A stretch of DNA of 64,000 nucleotides, taken from contig NZ_PQCF01000006.1 of NCBI RefSeq assembly GCF_002964765.1, positions 397,910-461,909 of the forward strand, in the 5' to 3' direction. Both the position numbers and the translations under genes were made by a program. Source of the stretch: Pseudoalteromonas sp. T1lg88. GTDB lineage: Bacteria > Pseudomonadota > Gammaproteobacteria > Enterobacterales > Alteromonadaceae. Numbering within the stretch: the first letter of the stretch is position 1; the number at the start of each line of letters is the position of its first letter. Shown piece after piece: positions 37,139 to 47,017 of the stretch. Under the pieces are notes generated by a model. The model made no database searches. It saw only the letters and a program-made list of their open reading frames with translations, and had not been told where the DNA came from.

Positions 37139-38035
37139 CTATTTCGCTATAACAACAAAGCGCCCTTCAAACTCGCCAACCAGGGTGTCGCCATCATAAA
37201 TCTTCACCGGTACCTTATAACTGGCTTTACCATCACTTTCCAGCTGCTCAAAGCAACCTTCACATACCTGTTGATCTACATGCGCTCTGGGCAGTGACTT
37301 AATTGGCTTGAGGTATTTAATATTGGCGTCGGCTAAAACAATGTCGCCCTCTTTACCTGCCTCTCTCAAGGCAAGATAAGTGGCCCCCCATCCAGCCAGG
37401 GTTGCCATGGAATACACTGAACCGGCAAACATGGTGTTGTGCACATTGATATTGGCATCCAGATCGGCCACCACACTAAACTGCCAATCCGTGTAGGATT
37501 CCACCTTAATGCCCATCTTATCGCTGATGGGGATGGATTCACGCCAGGTATTTTGCAGCACCTGAGTCCAGTCCGGGTGACGGAACCAACCGGGCTCGCT
37601 GGGGCGTTGCTTAACCATGCGCCAATGCTGCACATCGCCAAAAGCCAAATGCGCTTTTTCTTTTAATTCATAGCCATGACGCCTATAGAATTCAAGTGCT
37701 CGCTCGCGGGCAAAGAGCACCAACTCATCGGCATTTTGCGTCCAGGCAACCTTCTCTAATTCATGTAATAAACGGCTGCCTAAATGCTGGCCTCGGTGCT
37801 CTTCAGCCACCGCCATATAGCGCACCTGAGCCTGCTGGCCATTGTTAAAATGTAATCGGGCGACGGCAAGCACCTCACCTTCTTTATTTTTAATAAAGCG
37901 ATGTTCTGATTCCTGCTCTAAATCATCCTGCTCACTGCCACGAGGCTGATCCCAAGGCGCTCGTAAAACCTGCCAGCGCAGTTGGTAATACGCCTGCCAA
38001 TCATCACTACTTTGTGGGGTGGTTACCTGGAACAT
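37139..38035 (-). CDS. Bifunctional GNAT N-acetyltransferase / hotdog thioesterase (YiiD-like)
   Basis: About 298 residues from the ATG at 38035, which has GGAGGA upstream; the ORF is open further but that part is unlike the family. The N-terminal GNAT domain (YMAVAEEHRGQHLGSRLLHEL for acetyl-CoA binding; EFYRRHGYE) is followed by a YiiD C-terminal hotdog domain (NINVHNTMFAGSVYSMATLAGWGATYLAL). E. coli YiiD (FabY in some species) is linked to initiation of fatty acid synthesis. Single gene, convergent with pldA. Confidence 0.87.
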   Translation of the reverse strand: MFQVTTPQSSDDWQAYYQLRWQVLRAPWDQPRGSEQDDLEQESEHRFIKNKEGEVLAVARLHFNNGQQAQVRYMAVAEEHRGQHLGSRLLHELEKVAWTQNADELVLFARERALEFYRRHGYELKEKAHLAFGDVQHWRMVKQRPSEPGWFRHPDWTQVLQNTWRESIPISDKMGIKVESYTDWQFSVVADLDANINVHNTMFAGSVYSMATLAGWGATYLALREAGKEGDIVLADANIKYLKPIKSLPRAHVDQQVCEGCFEQLESDGKASYKVPVKIYDGDTLVGEFEGRFVVIAK

Positions 38036-38167
38036 ACTTCCTCCAATCACTTTTTTGCCATCCACCTTACAAGATTTAACGCTTAGGGCAAATAACACTA
38101 AAGCACAACTAGCCAAACAAGCGTAAATGATTATGCACGGCTAACAGTATGGGTCTATGCTGAGCTA

Positions 38168-38857
38168 ATGAAAGCTGCACTTATACACAATGATGCCGCA
38201 TCCAGGCACTTTATTACCAATTGCGCCCACCTGGGGCATTTACTTTATTGGTATCGCCAAGGGGGCACCCGCCTTGAGGTGCGACAACAGCAAGAGTTTC
38301 GCTGGCTGTTGCTCAATCACACCCTGCAATCCGTCATTGTCGCCAATCAACCACAAAGATTGCTGCTCCCCCATCTGCATATCCTGGCCCAATACTGGCA
38401 AACCCTTAAAAAGCCGCAAAGGGTGCTGGAGCTGGGCCTTGGTGGCGGCGCCATTCGTAATTACCTGCAATACTCCTATCCCGAGGCCGAGCTGGTGTCG
38501 GTGGAACATAATGCCCAAGTGATCCACTGCTATAAACGCTTTTTTAGTGCCGGGCAAAGCGATAACCTCTGCTGCCTTGATGCCGAGCAAGCGCTTAACC
38601 GCTGCGGTCGTTTTGATTGGTTGATCTTGGATTTATTTAGTGAGCTGGATGCGCCGATGTTTTTATTCCAGCAGCGCTTTTACGAGCTTTTGAGTGCAGC
38701 ATTGGCGCCGCACGGATATGTTTTTATTAACTTTCTAGCCCATCATCACAGCCAGTTAACACGCTTAGAACAGCTGCTTGCAGCCACCTTTGGCAAGGCG
38801 GCAAAAGTTATTACTGTGCCCGGCTACGCCAATCATTTGCTCTTTATCAGTCGCTAA
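38168..38857 (+). CDS. Spermidine synthase-like methyltransferase-fold protein
   Basis: 229 residues: [16 protein letters not shown] (nucleotide-binding loop), [10 protein letters not shown] (acidic turn), DWLILDLF in place of the catalytic YDVIxxD, and [14 protein letters not shown]. It resembles the spermidine-synthase-like proteins found next to dtd/yihY in related genomes. It lacks the first beta-domain of true polyamine synthases and the substrate is unknown. Overlaps dtd tail-to-tail by four bases. Confidence 0.75.
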   Translation: MKAALIHNDAASRHFITNCAHLGHLLYWYRQGGTRLEVRQQQEFRWLLLNHTLQSVIVANQPQRLLLPHLHILAQYWQTLKKPQRVLELGLGGGAIRNYLQYSYPEAELVSVEHNAQVIHCYKRFFSAGQSDNLCCLDAEQALNRCGRFDWLILDLFSELDAPMFLFQQRFYELLSAALAPHGYVFINFLAHHHSQLTRLEQLLAATFGKAAKVITVPGYANHLLFISR

Positions 38858-39291
38858 ACCGTTAGGTTAAAAGTGACCGGACCATCATTGGTTAAACTCA
38901 CCTGCATATCTGCCGCAAACTGGCCGGTGGCTACGCTGATCCCTTGCTCCTGCGCCTTGGCGACAAAATATTCATACAGGTGGGTAGCCTGATCTGGAGT
39001 TGCGGCACTGGAAAAACTCGGGCGCATGCCCTTTTTCGTATCCGCTGCCAGGGTAAATTGCGACACTACCATAAGCTGGCCGCCTATATCCTTAAGGCTG
39101 AGGTTCATCTTGCCCTGCTCATCGGTGAAAATCCGGTAATTGCTGACCTTGTGCAGCAACTTATCCGCCTGGGCTTCGTCATCGGCTTTCTCTACCCCAA
39201 GCAACAATAAAATGCCCTGGCCTATTTCCCCGACTAGCTTGCCTTCCACTTCCACTTTGGCGCCACTTACACGCTGAATTAATCCTTGCAC
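38854..39291 (-). CDS. dtd: D-aminoacyl-tRNA deacylase
   Basis: Removes D-amino acids (and glycine mischarged on tRNA-Ala) from tRNA. 145 residues from a GTG at 39291 ([17 protein letters not shown]), the family length. The active-site [17 protein letters not shown] and the Gly-cisPro equivalent NDGPVTF are both intact. The start overlaps the stop of the upstream hydrolase-like gene by one base (TAGTG), so translation is probably coupled. Confidence 0.93.
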   Translation of the reverse strand: MQGLIQRVSGAKVEVEGKLVGEIGQGILLLLGVEKADDEAQADKLLHKVSNYRIFTDEQGKMNLSLKDIGGQLMVVSQFTLAADTKKGMRPSFSSAATPDQATHLYEYFVAKAQEQGISVATGQFAADMQVSLTNDGPVTFNLTV

Positions 39292-40220
39292 TAAGACCTC
39301 TTTAACTGCAGATACAAATGGTCGGTCGCCCGACATAGAGCCTGACAATATACCTCATTTTCGAGAGTGCAACCAAGCTCGGCGACTATCTGCAATTGGG
39401 CCTGAAGCGCATTTGCCAAACGCTGTGCCTGGGCAAAGGAGCAGCGTAAATCATAACGGCCATGAACCATATAAGTTGGCATCTTGTTGAGGCTGTAAGC
39501 CCCTTTCAGCAACTGCTCTTCCGCTAAGAAAAAGCGGTTCACCCGATAGTGCAGATGCAATTTTGTCAGCTGCAGATGATTATCATGCTCCATGGTTTGC
39601 CGCCCCAATTGCTGCTGCCAGGCTCCCCAAGCTTTGGCGGCTTCTATTTGAACCAGCTCATTGGCATCGAAAAGGCGTTGATAGTAGTCATCTACCAACT
39701 CGTCCGGGGCAAGCAGTATTGGATTAAAGAGGTGATACTGCTGCGGATAAAATTGTGCCGCCGCCCCAGATGAGCCCAAGCTCCATGCACAATCCTCGCG
39801 GGTACCTAATAAGCTCGCCCATAACAATAACGCGGACACCTGCTGAGGATGCGCTAAGGCATAGCTCAGCGCCAACATGGCGCCAAAACCTTCACCGGCA
39901 AGAATTACACGGCTTAAACCGAAATGCTCACGTATCAGCTCCAGATCGGCAATCAATAAATCGAGATTGTTGTGCTCGCAGGTATGCGGGGTGGAGTTAC
40001 CACAGCCGCGCTGGCTGTAGAGAAAGATACGATAATGACGGGGATTAAAATAGGCACAAGGAGCGCGATTAAGGCCTGCACCGGGGCCATCATGGCAGAC
40101 AAACACAGGAAAGCCGTCGCGATTACCATGCTCTTCAATTTCGAGTTGGTGGCCATGAGCCACGGCAAGATGATAAACCTGCCGCGGCGCGTCTATAGGA
40201 TAGCTGAACGCCATGCTCAC
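39291..40220 (-). CDS. Prolyl iminopeptidase-like alpha/beta hydrolase lacking catalytic Ser and His
   Basis: 309 residues aligned with prolyl iminopeptidases: HDGPGAG (oxyanion region), [11 protein letters not shown] and VHGRYDLRC (catalytic Asp) are present. The nucleophile elbow that should read GGSWGS is GEGFGA here, with Gly111 in place of Ser, and the C-terminal GHS motif reads GCT. It is therefore probably a non-catalytic pseudoenzyme or one with altered chemistry. It sits between yihY and dtd, overlapping both. Confidence 0.78.
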   Translation of the reverse strand: MSMAFSYPIDAPRQVYHLAVAHGHQLEIEEHGNRDGFPVFVCHDGPGAGLNRAPCAYFNPRHYRIFLYSQRGCGNSTPHTCEHNNLDLLIADLELIREHFGLSRVILAGEGFGAMLALSYALAHPQQVSALLLWASLLGTREDCAWSLGSSGAAAQFYPQQYHLFNPILLAPDELVDDYYQRLFDANELVQIEAAKAWGAWQQQLGRQTMEHDNHLQLTKLHLHYRVNRFFLAEEQLLKGAYSLNKMPTYMVHGRYDLRCSFAQAQRLANALQAQLQIVAELGCTLENEVYCQALCRATDHLYLQLKRS

Positions 40221-41110
40221 TCCTTGCGAGCGGCAACCTCCTCGGCAACGATATCGTCAATGGGTGGCCGACTCACACTAATACATACGGTAAATTCCGC
40301 GCCCAGCAAGACCACAATCCACGACAGATAAACCCAGACAAACAAAATAGGCACGGTAGCCAAGGCGCCATATATCAGTTCGTACGAGGGAAAATGACTG
40401 ATATACAGTGCAAAGCCTTTCTTGGTCAGCTCAAACAGCAGCGCCGCAAAAATAGCGCCGGGGATCGCCGCCCTAAAGGGAACGCGGGTGTTAGGTACTA
40501 GAGTATAGAGCATTATAAAGCCCGCGGTGGACATCACATAAGGCAGCGACTTAATCACAAAGCCGCTGAACCCGGGGATCCCTTCATCGGCAAAGGACAC
40601 CAGAGACACTATATAAGACGTCGCGCCTATGCTTAGACCAAGCAGCACGGGGCCAAGGCTGAGCACCATCCAATAAACGGCGAAGGAAATCATCGCCGGG
40701 CGCTTTTTCTTAATGCGCCAGATACGATTTAAGGTGGCATCTATATTGCGAATCAAAAACAGCGCCACAACCGCCAAAAAGCTTATCCCCACCGCGGTCA
40801 TCTTATTGGCATTACCGGTAAAGGCACCTATATGCTCTTTGATCACATCCGTAGAGGTAGGCACCATGTTAGTGAAGATAAAGTTTTCGATATTAATACG
40901 TATGTCTTCAAAGCCGGGAAAGGCGGAAAAAATAGCCACACCCACCGCGATTAAAGGCACCAGGGATAATAAGGTAACATAAGCCAGGTAGCCGGCATTC
41001 ACGGCGATCTGGTCTTCACCACAACGGGTAAAAAAGTAGCGCCACCAGCGCGGCTGAGCTTTAACCCAAATTGCCAGGGTTGTTTTTATTTTGTCACTAT
41101 CCCACTTCAT
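40217..41110 (-). CDS. yihY: YihY/BrkB-family inner-membrane protein
   Basis: About 297 residues from the ATG at 41110 (MKWDSDKIK); upstream in-frame sequence is not family-like. Six transmembrane segments, with the family motif NAGYLAYVTLLSLVPL at the start and YGALATVPILFVWVYLSWIVVLLGAEF near the end. Once called RNase BN in error, its function is unknown. Four-base overlap with the PIP-like gene. Confidence 0.87.
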   Translation of the reverse strand: MKWDSDKIKTTLAIWVKAQPRWWRYFFTRCGEDQIAVNAGYLAYVTLLSLVPLIAVGVAIFSAFPGFEDIRINIENFIFTNMVPTSTDVIKEHIGAFTGNANKMTAVGISFLAVVALFLIRNIDATLNRIWRIKKKRPAMISFAVYWMVLSLGPVLLGLSIGATSYIVSLVSFADEGIPGFSGFVIKSLPYVMSTAGFIMLYTLVPNTRVPFRAAIPGAIFAALLFELTKKGFALYISHFPSYELIYGALATVPILFVWVYLSWIVVLLGAEFTVCISVSRPPIDDIVAEEVAARKE

Positions 41111-41196
41111 TGCGAACTCAAAGAAGAAAATCTTTTGCTTATCATAGCAATCAGCCACATAATTTACAGTATCAAGTTTAGAGACAGGACACTCAA

Positions 41197-41838
41197 ATGC
41201 TCAAAAAAATAGCCCTAGCAACGGCTTTTCTCTCCCTTAGCGCATGCCAATCTGCCTACTATTCGGCCATGGAATCCGTAGGCGTACACAAGCGCGATAT
41301 TCTTGTCGACCGGGTGGAAGAAACCAAGGAATCGCAACAAGAGTCTCAAGAAGAGTTTCAGTCCGCCCTTGAGCGCCTAAGCACCCTGATCAACTTTGAC
41401 GGTGGCGATCTGCAAGACGCCTATGAACAACTGAACGATGATTATGAGGCAAGTTTGGCGGCCGCTGAAGAGGTCAGCACCAATATCGATAAGGTTGAAG
41501 ATGTGGCCGAAGCCTTGTTTGAGGAATGGGCCGACGAACTCGAAGAATACAAAAGTGCGTCTTTAAAACGCGAAAGCACGAAAAAGCTGCGCGCCACTGA
41601 GCGTCAGTTTGCCCAGTTGCTGCGCTCCATGCGTGCCAGCGAAGCAAAAATGCAGCCGGTGCTGGAATCGCTGCAAGACAATGTGCTTTATCTGAAGCAT
41701 AACCTGAATGCTCAGGCCATTGCCGCCATCAAGGGCGAATTTGCCAACCTGCAGCGCGATATCAAGGTGCTAATAGATGATATGAACCGCTCTATCGCCG
41801 ACTCTAACCGCTTTATCGAGCAAATGAACCAAGGTTAA
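41197..41838 (+). CDS. DUF2959 lipoprotein
   Basis: 213 residues with a lipoprotein signal (MLKKIALATAFLSLSAC; lipobox LSAC at about 14-17). The mature part is almost entirely helical and acidic with long coiled coils (ESQQESQEEFQSALERL; KVEDVAEALFEEWADELEEY). DUF2959 has no known function. Divergent from yihY with an 86-base gap; own terminator. Confidence 0.85.
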   Translation: MLKKIALATAFLSLSACQSAYYSAMESVGVHKRDILVDRVEETKESQQESQEEFQSALERLSTLINFDGGDLQDAYEQLNDDYEASLAAAEEVSTNIDKVEDVAEALFEEWADELEEYKSASLKRESTKKLRATERQFAQLLRSMRASEAKMQPVLESLQDNVLYLKHNLNAQAIAAIKGEFANLQRDIKVLIDDMNRSIADSNRFIEQMNQG

Positions 41839-41917
41839 GCCTGATACTAATTCACTTAAACAGCCATCATTCTAGCGGGCTAAAGGTTGTGCTCACATAC
41901 TTAACAGAATTGGTATT

Positions 41918-41946
41918 AAAAAAAGGAGTCTTGCGACTCCTTTTTT
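41918..41946. terminator. Terminator between DUF2959 gene and norB
   Basis: AAAAAAAGGAGTC, TTGC, GACTCCTTTTTT; A and T runs allow use by both convergent genes. Confidence 0.9.
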
Positions 41947-41961
41947 ACTTGTATCGGCTAA

Positions 41962-44319
41962 TTAGCTTGCGCTTTCATTGGTTTGACCGCAGCCACCGCA
42001 ACATGAACCCTTCTCACTTTCTTGCAGTTCTGCGCCCGCGAAGGCAGCAGAAGCTCCCCCTGTAGTCACAGGCAAGGCTTCATCCTTATCTAGGCCAAAG
42101 ACCCCTTTAACTACCTGCCAGGTAACCGCAACGGCACCAATAATGAATACCACATCGCCAATGGTGCGGATCCAACGCAATGCCACCAAGACATCGGTTT
42201 GTAATAATGCCTCTGAGCGGGCATACCACAGACCTTGGGAAGCGCTAGCATAAAATTGAATTAAGCCCACAGGCAGTAAACTGGTAAACAACATTAGAGC
42301 AAGGCCTATATTCATCCACCAGAATGACGTTTTCATCAGCTTTTCATCAAACTGCATGCTTGGGCGGATATAGCGCAGTACCAACAGGGTAAAGCCCAGA
42401 GCAAGGAAACCATACACGCCAAATAGTGCTGCATGAGCATGCGTTGCCGTAGTGTTTAAGCCCTGCACATAGTACAAGGAAATAGGCGGATTGATGGCAA
42501 AGCCCAGCACGCCCGCGCCCAACATATTCCAAAATGCCACGGCAATGAAGAACATCAAGGGCCACTTTACGTTTGCCATCCAAGGGCTACGTTCTTTCAG
42601 CTTGTACTGCTCCCACGCCTCATGACCTAGCACTATCAAGGGCACTACTTCCAGCGCACTAAAGGTTGCACCAACCGCCATCACAGGTGTGGTTGTGCCT
42701 GAGAAATACAAGTGGTGGAATGTACCGGGCACGCCTCCAAGCATAAAGAGCGATGCAGACGCCAAAGAAGCTATTGTTGCAGAGCGCTTAGAAACCAAGC
42801 CCATGCTGTGGAAGATAAAGGCCAATGCCGCAGTTGCGAACACCTCAAAGAAGCCTTCAACCCAAAGGTGGACAATCCACCAGCGCCAGTACTCCATTAC
42901 CGAGATATGGGTGCGTTCACCATAGAAGAAACCGGCACCATAGAATAAGCCAATAGCCACTACCGAGGCGCAGAATAAAGCCAACAGGTTTTTATCACCT
43001 TCTTGCTTAAACACAGGAAGAATCGCTCGCAACATCAGTACCAGCCAAAAGACTATGCCGGTAAATTTACCTATCTGCCATAAGCGGCCCAGATCAACAA
43101 ACTCATAACCCTGATGCCCTAACCAGAAGTTTAAATGCGCAGGCATAATTTGTGCGATAGCCAGGTAGTTACCAACAAATGAGCCAACGACAACGACCAC
43201 TAAGGCCCAGAATAAGATATCTACCCCCAGCTTTTGGTATTTGGGGTCACGCCCACCATTGATAATGGGAGCGAGGAAAAGACCGGCAGCCAAAAACCCG
43301 GTTGCTATCCAAAACAGTGCTGCTTGAATATGCCATGTACGCACTAGGCTGTATGGGAACCATTGTGATGTTTCAATGCCATAAAAGCCCTGCCCTTCGA
43401 CCGTGTAGTGTGCCGTAAAGCCACCCAGTAAGACCTGGAAAGTAAATAAGGACACCACCAGAAATAGATACTTACCCAAAGCTTTTTGCGATGCTGTTAG
43501 GGAAAATGATGCTATGGGGTCTTGCTTAGGCGGAGTCGGTGCTTCTTCATCTTTATGCAGGAAGGACCAGGCCCAAACGAGCGCACCAACACCGGCGATC
43601 AGCAAGATAACGCTAACAATCGACCACACCAGGTTTTCCGCAGTGGGTTCATTATCGATCAGCGGCTCATGAGGCCAGTTATTGGTATAAGTAGACGAAC
43701 CATCGGGGCGCTCTGTGGCCGCAGCCCAAGCCGTCCAAAAGAAGAACTCGGTGAGTTTTTCGCGACGCTCTGCACTGGGCAAAGTGCTTTCTTTCATCGC
43801 ATAATGTTTACGGGTTTGCTGTAATAACGGGTCGCCACCGAACAGCGCATGGTAATAAGCCGCCGTTTGCTCAATGGCAGCCAGGCGACGGGAAGACAGA
43901 GTTACCGTACCCGTATTTTGATCATAGGTATTGGTCCTGTACTCTTTTTTAAGTGCCCAGAGTAAAGGCTGTTGTAGCTCTTCAGACAGGTCATCAAAGC
44001 TTACTCCATGTGCCTCTTGAGCAGCAATATCCAGCCACTGGACGAGTTCACGATGCAGCCAATCGGCGGTCCAATCTGGCGCCTGGTAGGCACCATGCCC
44101 CCAAATTGAGCCGAGTTGCATCCCCCCGACCGACTGCCAGGCCGTTTGCCCATCTAAAATCGCATCCTTAGAGGTGTAAACCTGACCATCCTGACTAACA
44201 AACTGCTCGGCAATAGGCGGCGCAACACGATAAACCTCACGACCAAAATAGCCGAGAATGGCGAAAGTAACGGCGAGCACCCCAAGCAGCGTCCACCACA
44301 GTTTTTTATATTCTCTCAT
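41962..44319 (-). CDS. norB: Quinol-dependent nitric oxide reductase (qNor, NorZ type)
   Basis: Reduces NO to N2O using quinol, in the inner membrane. 785 residues: an N-terminal helix, a periplasmic globular domain (about 35-215) that replaces NorC, then about 12 transmembrane helices with haem/iron ligand motifs HYTVEGQGFYG, RTWHIQAALFW, WRWWIVHLWVEGFFE (ligand His and Glu), GTFHHLYF and TATHAHAALFGVYG. The C-terminus ends in a Cys-rich tail GSCCGGCGQ, unusual for the family. Divergent from nsrR, with two NsrR-like operators between. Confidence 0.94.
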   Translation of the reverse strand: MREYKKLWWTLLGVLAVTFAILGYFGREVYRVAPPIAEQFVSQDGQVYTSKDAILDGQTAWQSVGGMQLGSIWGHGAYQAPDWTADWLHRELVQWLDIAAQEAHGVSFDDLSEELQQPLLWALKKEYRTNTYDQNTGTVTLSSRRLAAIEQTAAYYHALFGGDPLLQQTRKHYAMKESTLPSAERREKLTEFFFWTAWAAATERPDGSSTYTNNWPHEPLIDNEPTAENLVWSIVSVILLIAGVGALVWAWSFLHKDEEAPTPPKQDPIASFSLTASQKALGKYLFLVVSLFTFQVLLGGFTAHYTVEGQGFYGIETSQWFPYSLVRTWHIQAALFWIATGFLAAGLFLAPIINGGRDPKYQKLGVDILFWALVVVVVGSFVGNYLAIAQIMPAHLNFWLGHQGYEFVDLGRLWQIGKFTGIVFWLVLMLRAILPVFKQEGDKNLLALFCASVVAIGLFYGAGFFYGERTHISVMEYWRWWIVHLWVEGFFEVFATAALAFIFHSMGLVSKRSATIASLASASLFMLGGVPGTFHHLYFSGTTTPVMAVGATFSALEVVPLIVLGHEAWEQYKLKERSPWMANVKWPLMFFIAVAFWNMLGAGVLGFAINPPISLYYVQGLNTTATHAHAALFGVYGFLALGFTLLVLRYIRPSMQFDEKLMKTSFWWMNIGLALMLFTSLLPVGLIQFYASASQGLWYARSEALLQTDVLVALRWIRTIGDVVFIIGAVAVTWQVVKGVFGLDKDEALPVTTGGASAAFAGAELQESEKGSCCGGCGQTNESAS

Positions 44320-44451
44320 CGTCTTTCTTCCTTAAACCCTTGTGAATAAGGTCTTGTTTTCAAAGTTAATTCGGTTAGCGAATAAAAGAGCTGCAACCCT
44401 GGGTATAGGGTCGACGGGCCAACTCAGATAAGCTTCCAACGGAACCTCAAT

Positions 44452-44474
44452 AACATGCATTCAAAATGAATCTT
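44452..44474. promoter_or_regulatory. NsrR-like operator 1
   Basis: AACATGCATTC-A-AAATGAATCTT, an 11-1-11 near-palindrome close to the NsrR consensus (AAGATGCATTT-n-AAATGCATCTT). Lies between norB and nsrR. Confidence 0.72.
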
Positions 44475-44498
44475 CAGGAAGTTTACACATCACACCCA

Positions 44499-44521
44499 AA
44501 GATGTAAAATAAATACATGTT
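44499..44521. promoter_or_regulatory. NsrR-like operator 2
   Basis: AAGATGTAAAA-T-AAATACATGTT, again 11-1-11, 42 bases upstream of the nsrR start, placed for autorepression of nsrR-nnrS. Confidence 0.72.
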
Positions 44522-44563
44522 TAAATATCATCAAAGGCGCTTTGACGCTAAGGTCTTTCGTTA

Positions 44564-45016
44564 ATGAATATCACCCGCTTTACCGATTATTCGCTGCGCA
44601 CCCTGATCTATGCAGCCTTGCATCAGGACGAGACGGTCACCATACAGGCGGTGGCCGATAAGTATCAGATCTCCAAAAACCACCTGATGAAGGTGGTACA
44701 GGTGCTGAGTAATAAGGATTACCTCACTGCCACCCGAGGTAAAAATGGCGGTATTCGCCTAAGCCGCGAGCCGGCGCAAATCAATATAGGCGAACTGGTG
44801 CGCCTGCATGAGCAGGACTCGACCCTGGTAGAGTGTTTTGGTGCAGATAATCACTGCGTGATCTCTCCCGCCTGCCAGCTTAAGGGGATTTTGGCGCAGG
44901 CCATGGAGTGTTTTTTTGCCCATTTAGATAATTTCACCCTGGCCGATTTGGTGAATTCGAACACGGATTCAGAGCTCAAACAGTTACTACAGATAAGCGA
45001 ACCATCTAAATTTTGA
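44564..45016 (+). CDS. nsrR: Rrf2-family nitric-oxide-sensing repressor NsrR
   Basis: 150 residues: winged helix (TIQAVADKYQISKNHLMKVVQVL recognition region) and an iron-sulphur loop with three cysteines, ECFGADNHCVISPACQLK. Spacing is CX6C-X5-C; E. coli NsrR has one residue fewer in the first interval. NO destroys the cluster and releases repression. Adjacent to norB and nnrS, its usual targets. Confidence 0.92.
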   Translation: MNITRFTDYSLRTLIYAALHQDETVTIQAVADKYQISKNHLMKVVQVLSNKDYLTATRGKNGGIRLSREPAQINIGELVRLHEQDSTLVECFGADNHCVISPACQLKGILAQAMECFFAHLDNFTLADLVNSNTDSELKQLLQISEPSKF

Positions 45017-45036
45017 GATAACAAAGAGAGGATGTC

Positions 45037-46254
45037 ATGGCCGTGTTACTACCCAGTGGACAAATTGCAGAACCCGATGAAAAGGCCCGTGGTTGGGCCT
45101 TTATGCGCTTAGCGTTTCGACCTCTATTTTGGCTTGGCGCCCTGTTTGGCATGCTCAGCATAATCACCTGGAGCCTTACCTATACGGGTCACCTAGCGTT
45201 TTCACCTTATGGCGGCGGCTATTTCTGGCATACCCATGAAATGCTGTTTGGCTTTGCCGTGGCCATTATGTCGGGCTTTTTATTGACCGCGGTGCAGAAT
45301 TGGACCGGAGTGCCCAGCATTAAGGGCAAGCCCTTGGCAGCCCTGGTGTTACTCTGGTTAAGTGCGCGAATACTGATGGCCCTGCCCGGTTCATGGGTTC
45401 CCAGTGCCCTAGTGATTGCCGTGGATATCGCCTTTCTACCCGCCGCGGCACTGTGTTTTGCCTTACCCATTATCAAGGCTCAGCTAGTGCGCAACCTGTT
45501 TTTTGTGCCCCTGTTACTAATGATGGCGGCTCTTAACCTGTTAATGCACTTATCCCAGCTTCAGTGGGTAGCGCTGAACTTTATTACCCTCAGCCATACC
45601 ATGGTGTTAATGGTGGCCTTGGTAATGGTGATTATCGGTGGTCGGGTATTCCCCATGTTTACCGCTAATGGCACACAAACTCCAAAAGTAGACAATATCC
45701 TGTGGCTGGATAAGGCCGCTATCATCTCGGTATTGGTGTGCGCTTTGCTGACCCTGGTCAACAGCGAACAAGGTATTGCACTGCAAGGTATGGCCTTTAT
45801 CGCTGCGGCCTTGATTAACTTTGTGCGCGCCTGGCGCTGGCGCATCTGGGTTACCTTTGGGACCGCCTTAGTATGGCCGCTGCATCTCAGCTACTGGGCC
45901 ATTTGTATTGGCCTGTTGATGCTGGGGCTGATGAGACTGGAAGTATTAAGCAACCCTTCTTTGGCCTATCATGCCATTACCGTTGGCGGCATGGGATTAA
46001 TGATATTGGCTATGATATCTCGGGTGTCTCTCGGTCATACCGGACGCATGATCAAGGTAGGCTGGGTGATCAATAGCGCCTTTATCGCCCTGTTTAGCGC
46101 CTTTGTGATCCGGGTGTTTGCGCCCCTGGTGAGTGACCAGTATCAAAGCCTAATCTTGGTGTCTGCACTCTTGTGGACCCTTGCCTACCTGATTTATATC
46201 ATCGCCTATGCCCCCGTGGTATTTAAGCCCCGCGTGGATGGCCGCGATGGTTAA
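45037..46254 (+). CDS. nnrS: NnrS family haem-copper membrane protein
   Basis: 405 residues and about twelve transmembrane helices, with the family motifs WHTHEMLFGFAVAIMSGFLLTAVQNWTG, IIGGRVFPMFTANG and YHAITVGGMGLMILAMISRVSLGHTGR. NnrS protects against NO stress, including iron-NO adducts. 20 bases after nsrR, so very likely in the same NsrR-repressed transcript. Confidence 0.92.
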   Translation: MAVLLPSGQIAEPDEKARGWAFMRLAFRPLFWLGALFGMLSIITWSLTYTGHLAFSPYGGGYFWHTHEMLFGFAVAIMSGFLLTAVQNWTGVPSIKGKPLAALVLLWLSARILMALPGSWVPSALVIAVDIAFLPAAALCFALPIIKAQLVRNLFFVPLLLMMAALNLLMHLSQLQWVALNFITLSHTMVLMVALVMVIIGGRVFPMFTANGTQTPKVDNILWLDKAAIISVLVCALLTLVNSEQGIALQGMAFIAAALINFVRAWRWRIWVTFGTALVWPLHLSYWAICIGLLMLGLMRLEVLSNPSLAYHAITVGGMGLMILAMISRVSLGHTGRMIKVGWVINSAFIALFSAFVIRVFAPLVSDQYQSLILVSALLWTLAYLIYIIAYAPVVFKPRVDGRDG

Positions 46255-46269
46255 GCATGACATAAACAA

Positions 46270-46289
46270 GACGGCGTCAATACGCCGTC
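46270..46289. terminator. Hairpin between nnrS and the HTH membrane protein gene
   Basis: GACGGCGT-CAAT-ACGCCGTC. A strong 8-bp stem without a long T run; likely transcript end for nnrS or the convergent gene. Confidence 0.65.
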
Positions 46290-46294
46290 TCTGC

Positions 46295-47017
46295 CTAACG
46301 CTTTTTCCTTCGCCCATTTAAGACAGGCGTTACGGCCAGCATCACGCCGCTGACAAAAGCAAACACAGCGATAAAGGTCAGCACACCGTTTATCGTCCTT
46401 GGGTGTTCAATCACGGTACTATGGAAAAACACCCGTCTTCCACCATCAACCTGCTCTTCAAATTTTATCCCTAGCATATCAAAACTGTATCTATAGGTTT
46501 TATCGGCTCGCAGAGACATTTCCTTTCGCTTTTTATCCACTTCTACGTGGTCTTGCTCATCAGGTATTAAATGGCGCCATCTTGAAAAAACATCGTCCGG
46601 CTCAGAGTCTTTTATCACCCCTTGCGACTCGTAAACGATTTGTCGCTCCGGGAACAGTAAGGCATTGTGGGCGCAATAAAAAAGTGCGCAGCCTAATGCA
46701 ACCAGGGCGATGGCCCAAATCTGTATCTGTGCTCGGCGGCGCTGTATCGCACTTTGCTGCTGTTGCAGATATTGCTTGGTTTGCGTGATTTGGTTCAGCT
46801 GCCCGAGGTCTATGTCTTCACCCCACTGCGCCATAAATTGCTCCAAGGTAAGATTGAATGCACTTAATAAGCGTTCAAAAATATCTTGAGAAGGGGTCGA
46901 TTTATCATTTTCAATTTTGGATAAATAGCTTTGCTCAATGCCTACCTTGACCGCCAGCTCGGGCTGGCTTAATTGATACTGCTGACGCAAATTTTTTATT
47001 GCAGTTCCTAAACTCAT
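46295..47017 (-). CDS. Membrane-bound XRE-type HTH regulator
   Basis: 240 residues: N-terminal XRE helix-turn-helix (LRQQYQLSQPELAVKVGIEQSYLSKIEN), a Gln-rich coiled linker, a transmembrane helix at about 97-117, an extracytoplasmic region of about 90 residues and a second transmembrane helix (about 210-232). The layout suggests an envelope-signal-responsive transcription factor. The target is unknown. No partner gene is coupled to it. Confidence 0.72.
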   Translation of the reverse strand: MSLGTAIKNLRQQYQLSQPELAVKVGIEQSYLSKIENDKSTPSQDIFERLLSAFNLTLEQFMAQWGEDIDLGQLNQITQTKQYLQQQQSAIQRRRAQIQIWAIALVALGCALFYCAHNALLFPERQIVYESQGVIKDSEPDDVFSRWRHLIPDEQDHVEVDKKRKEMSLRADKTYRYSFDMLGIKFEEQVDGGRRVFFHSTVIEHPRTINGVLTFIAVFAFVSGVMLAVTPVLNGRRKKR

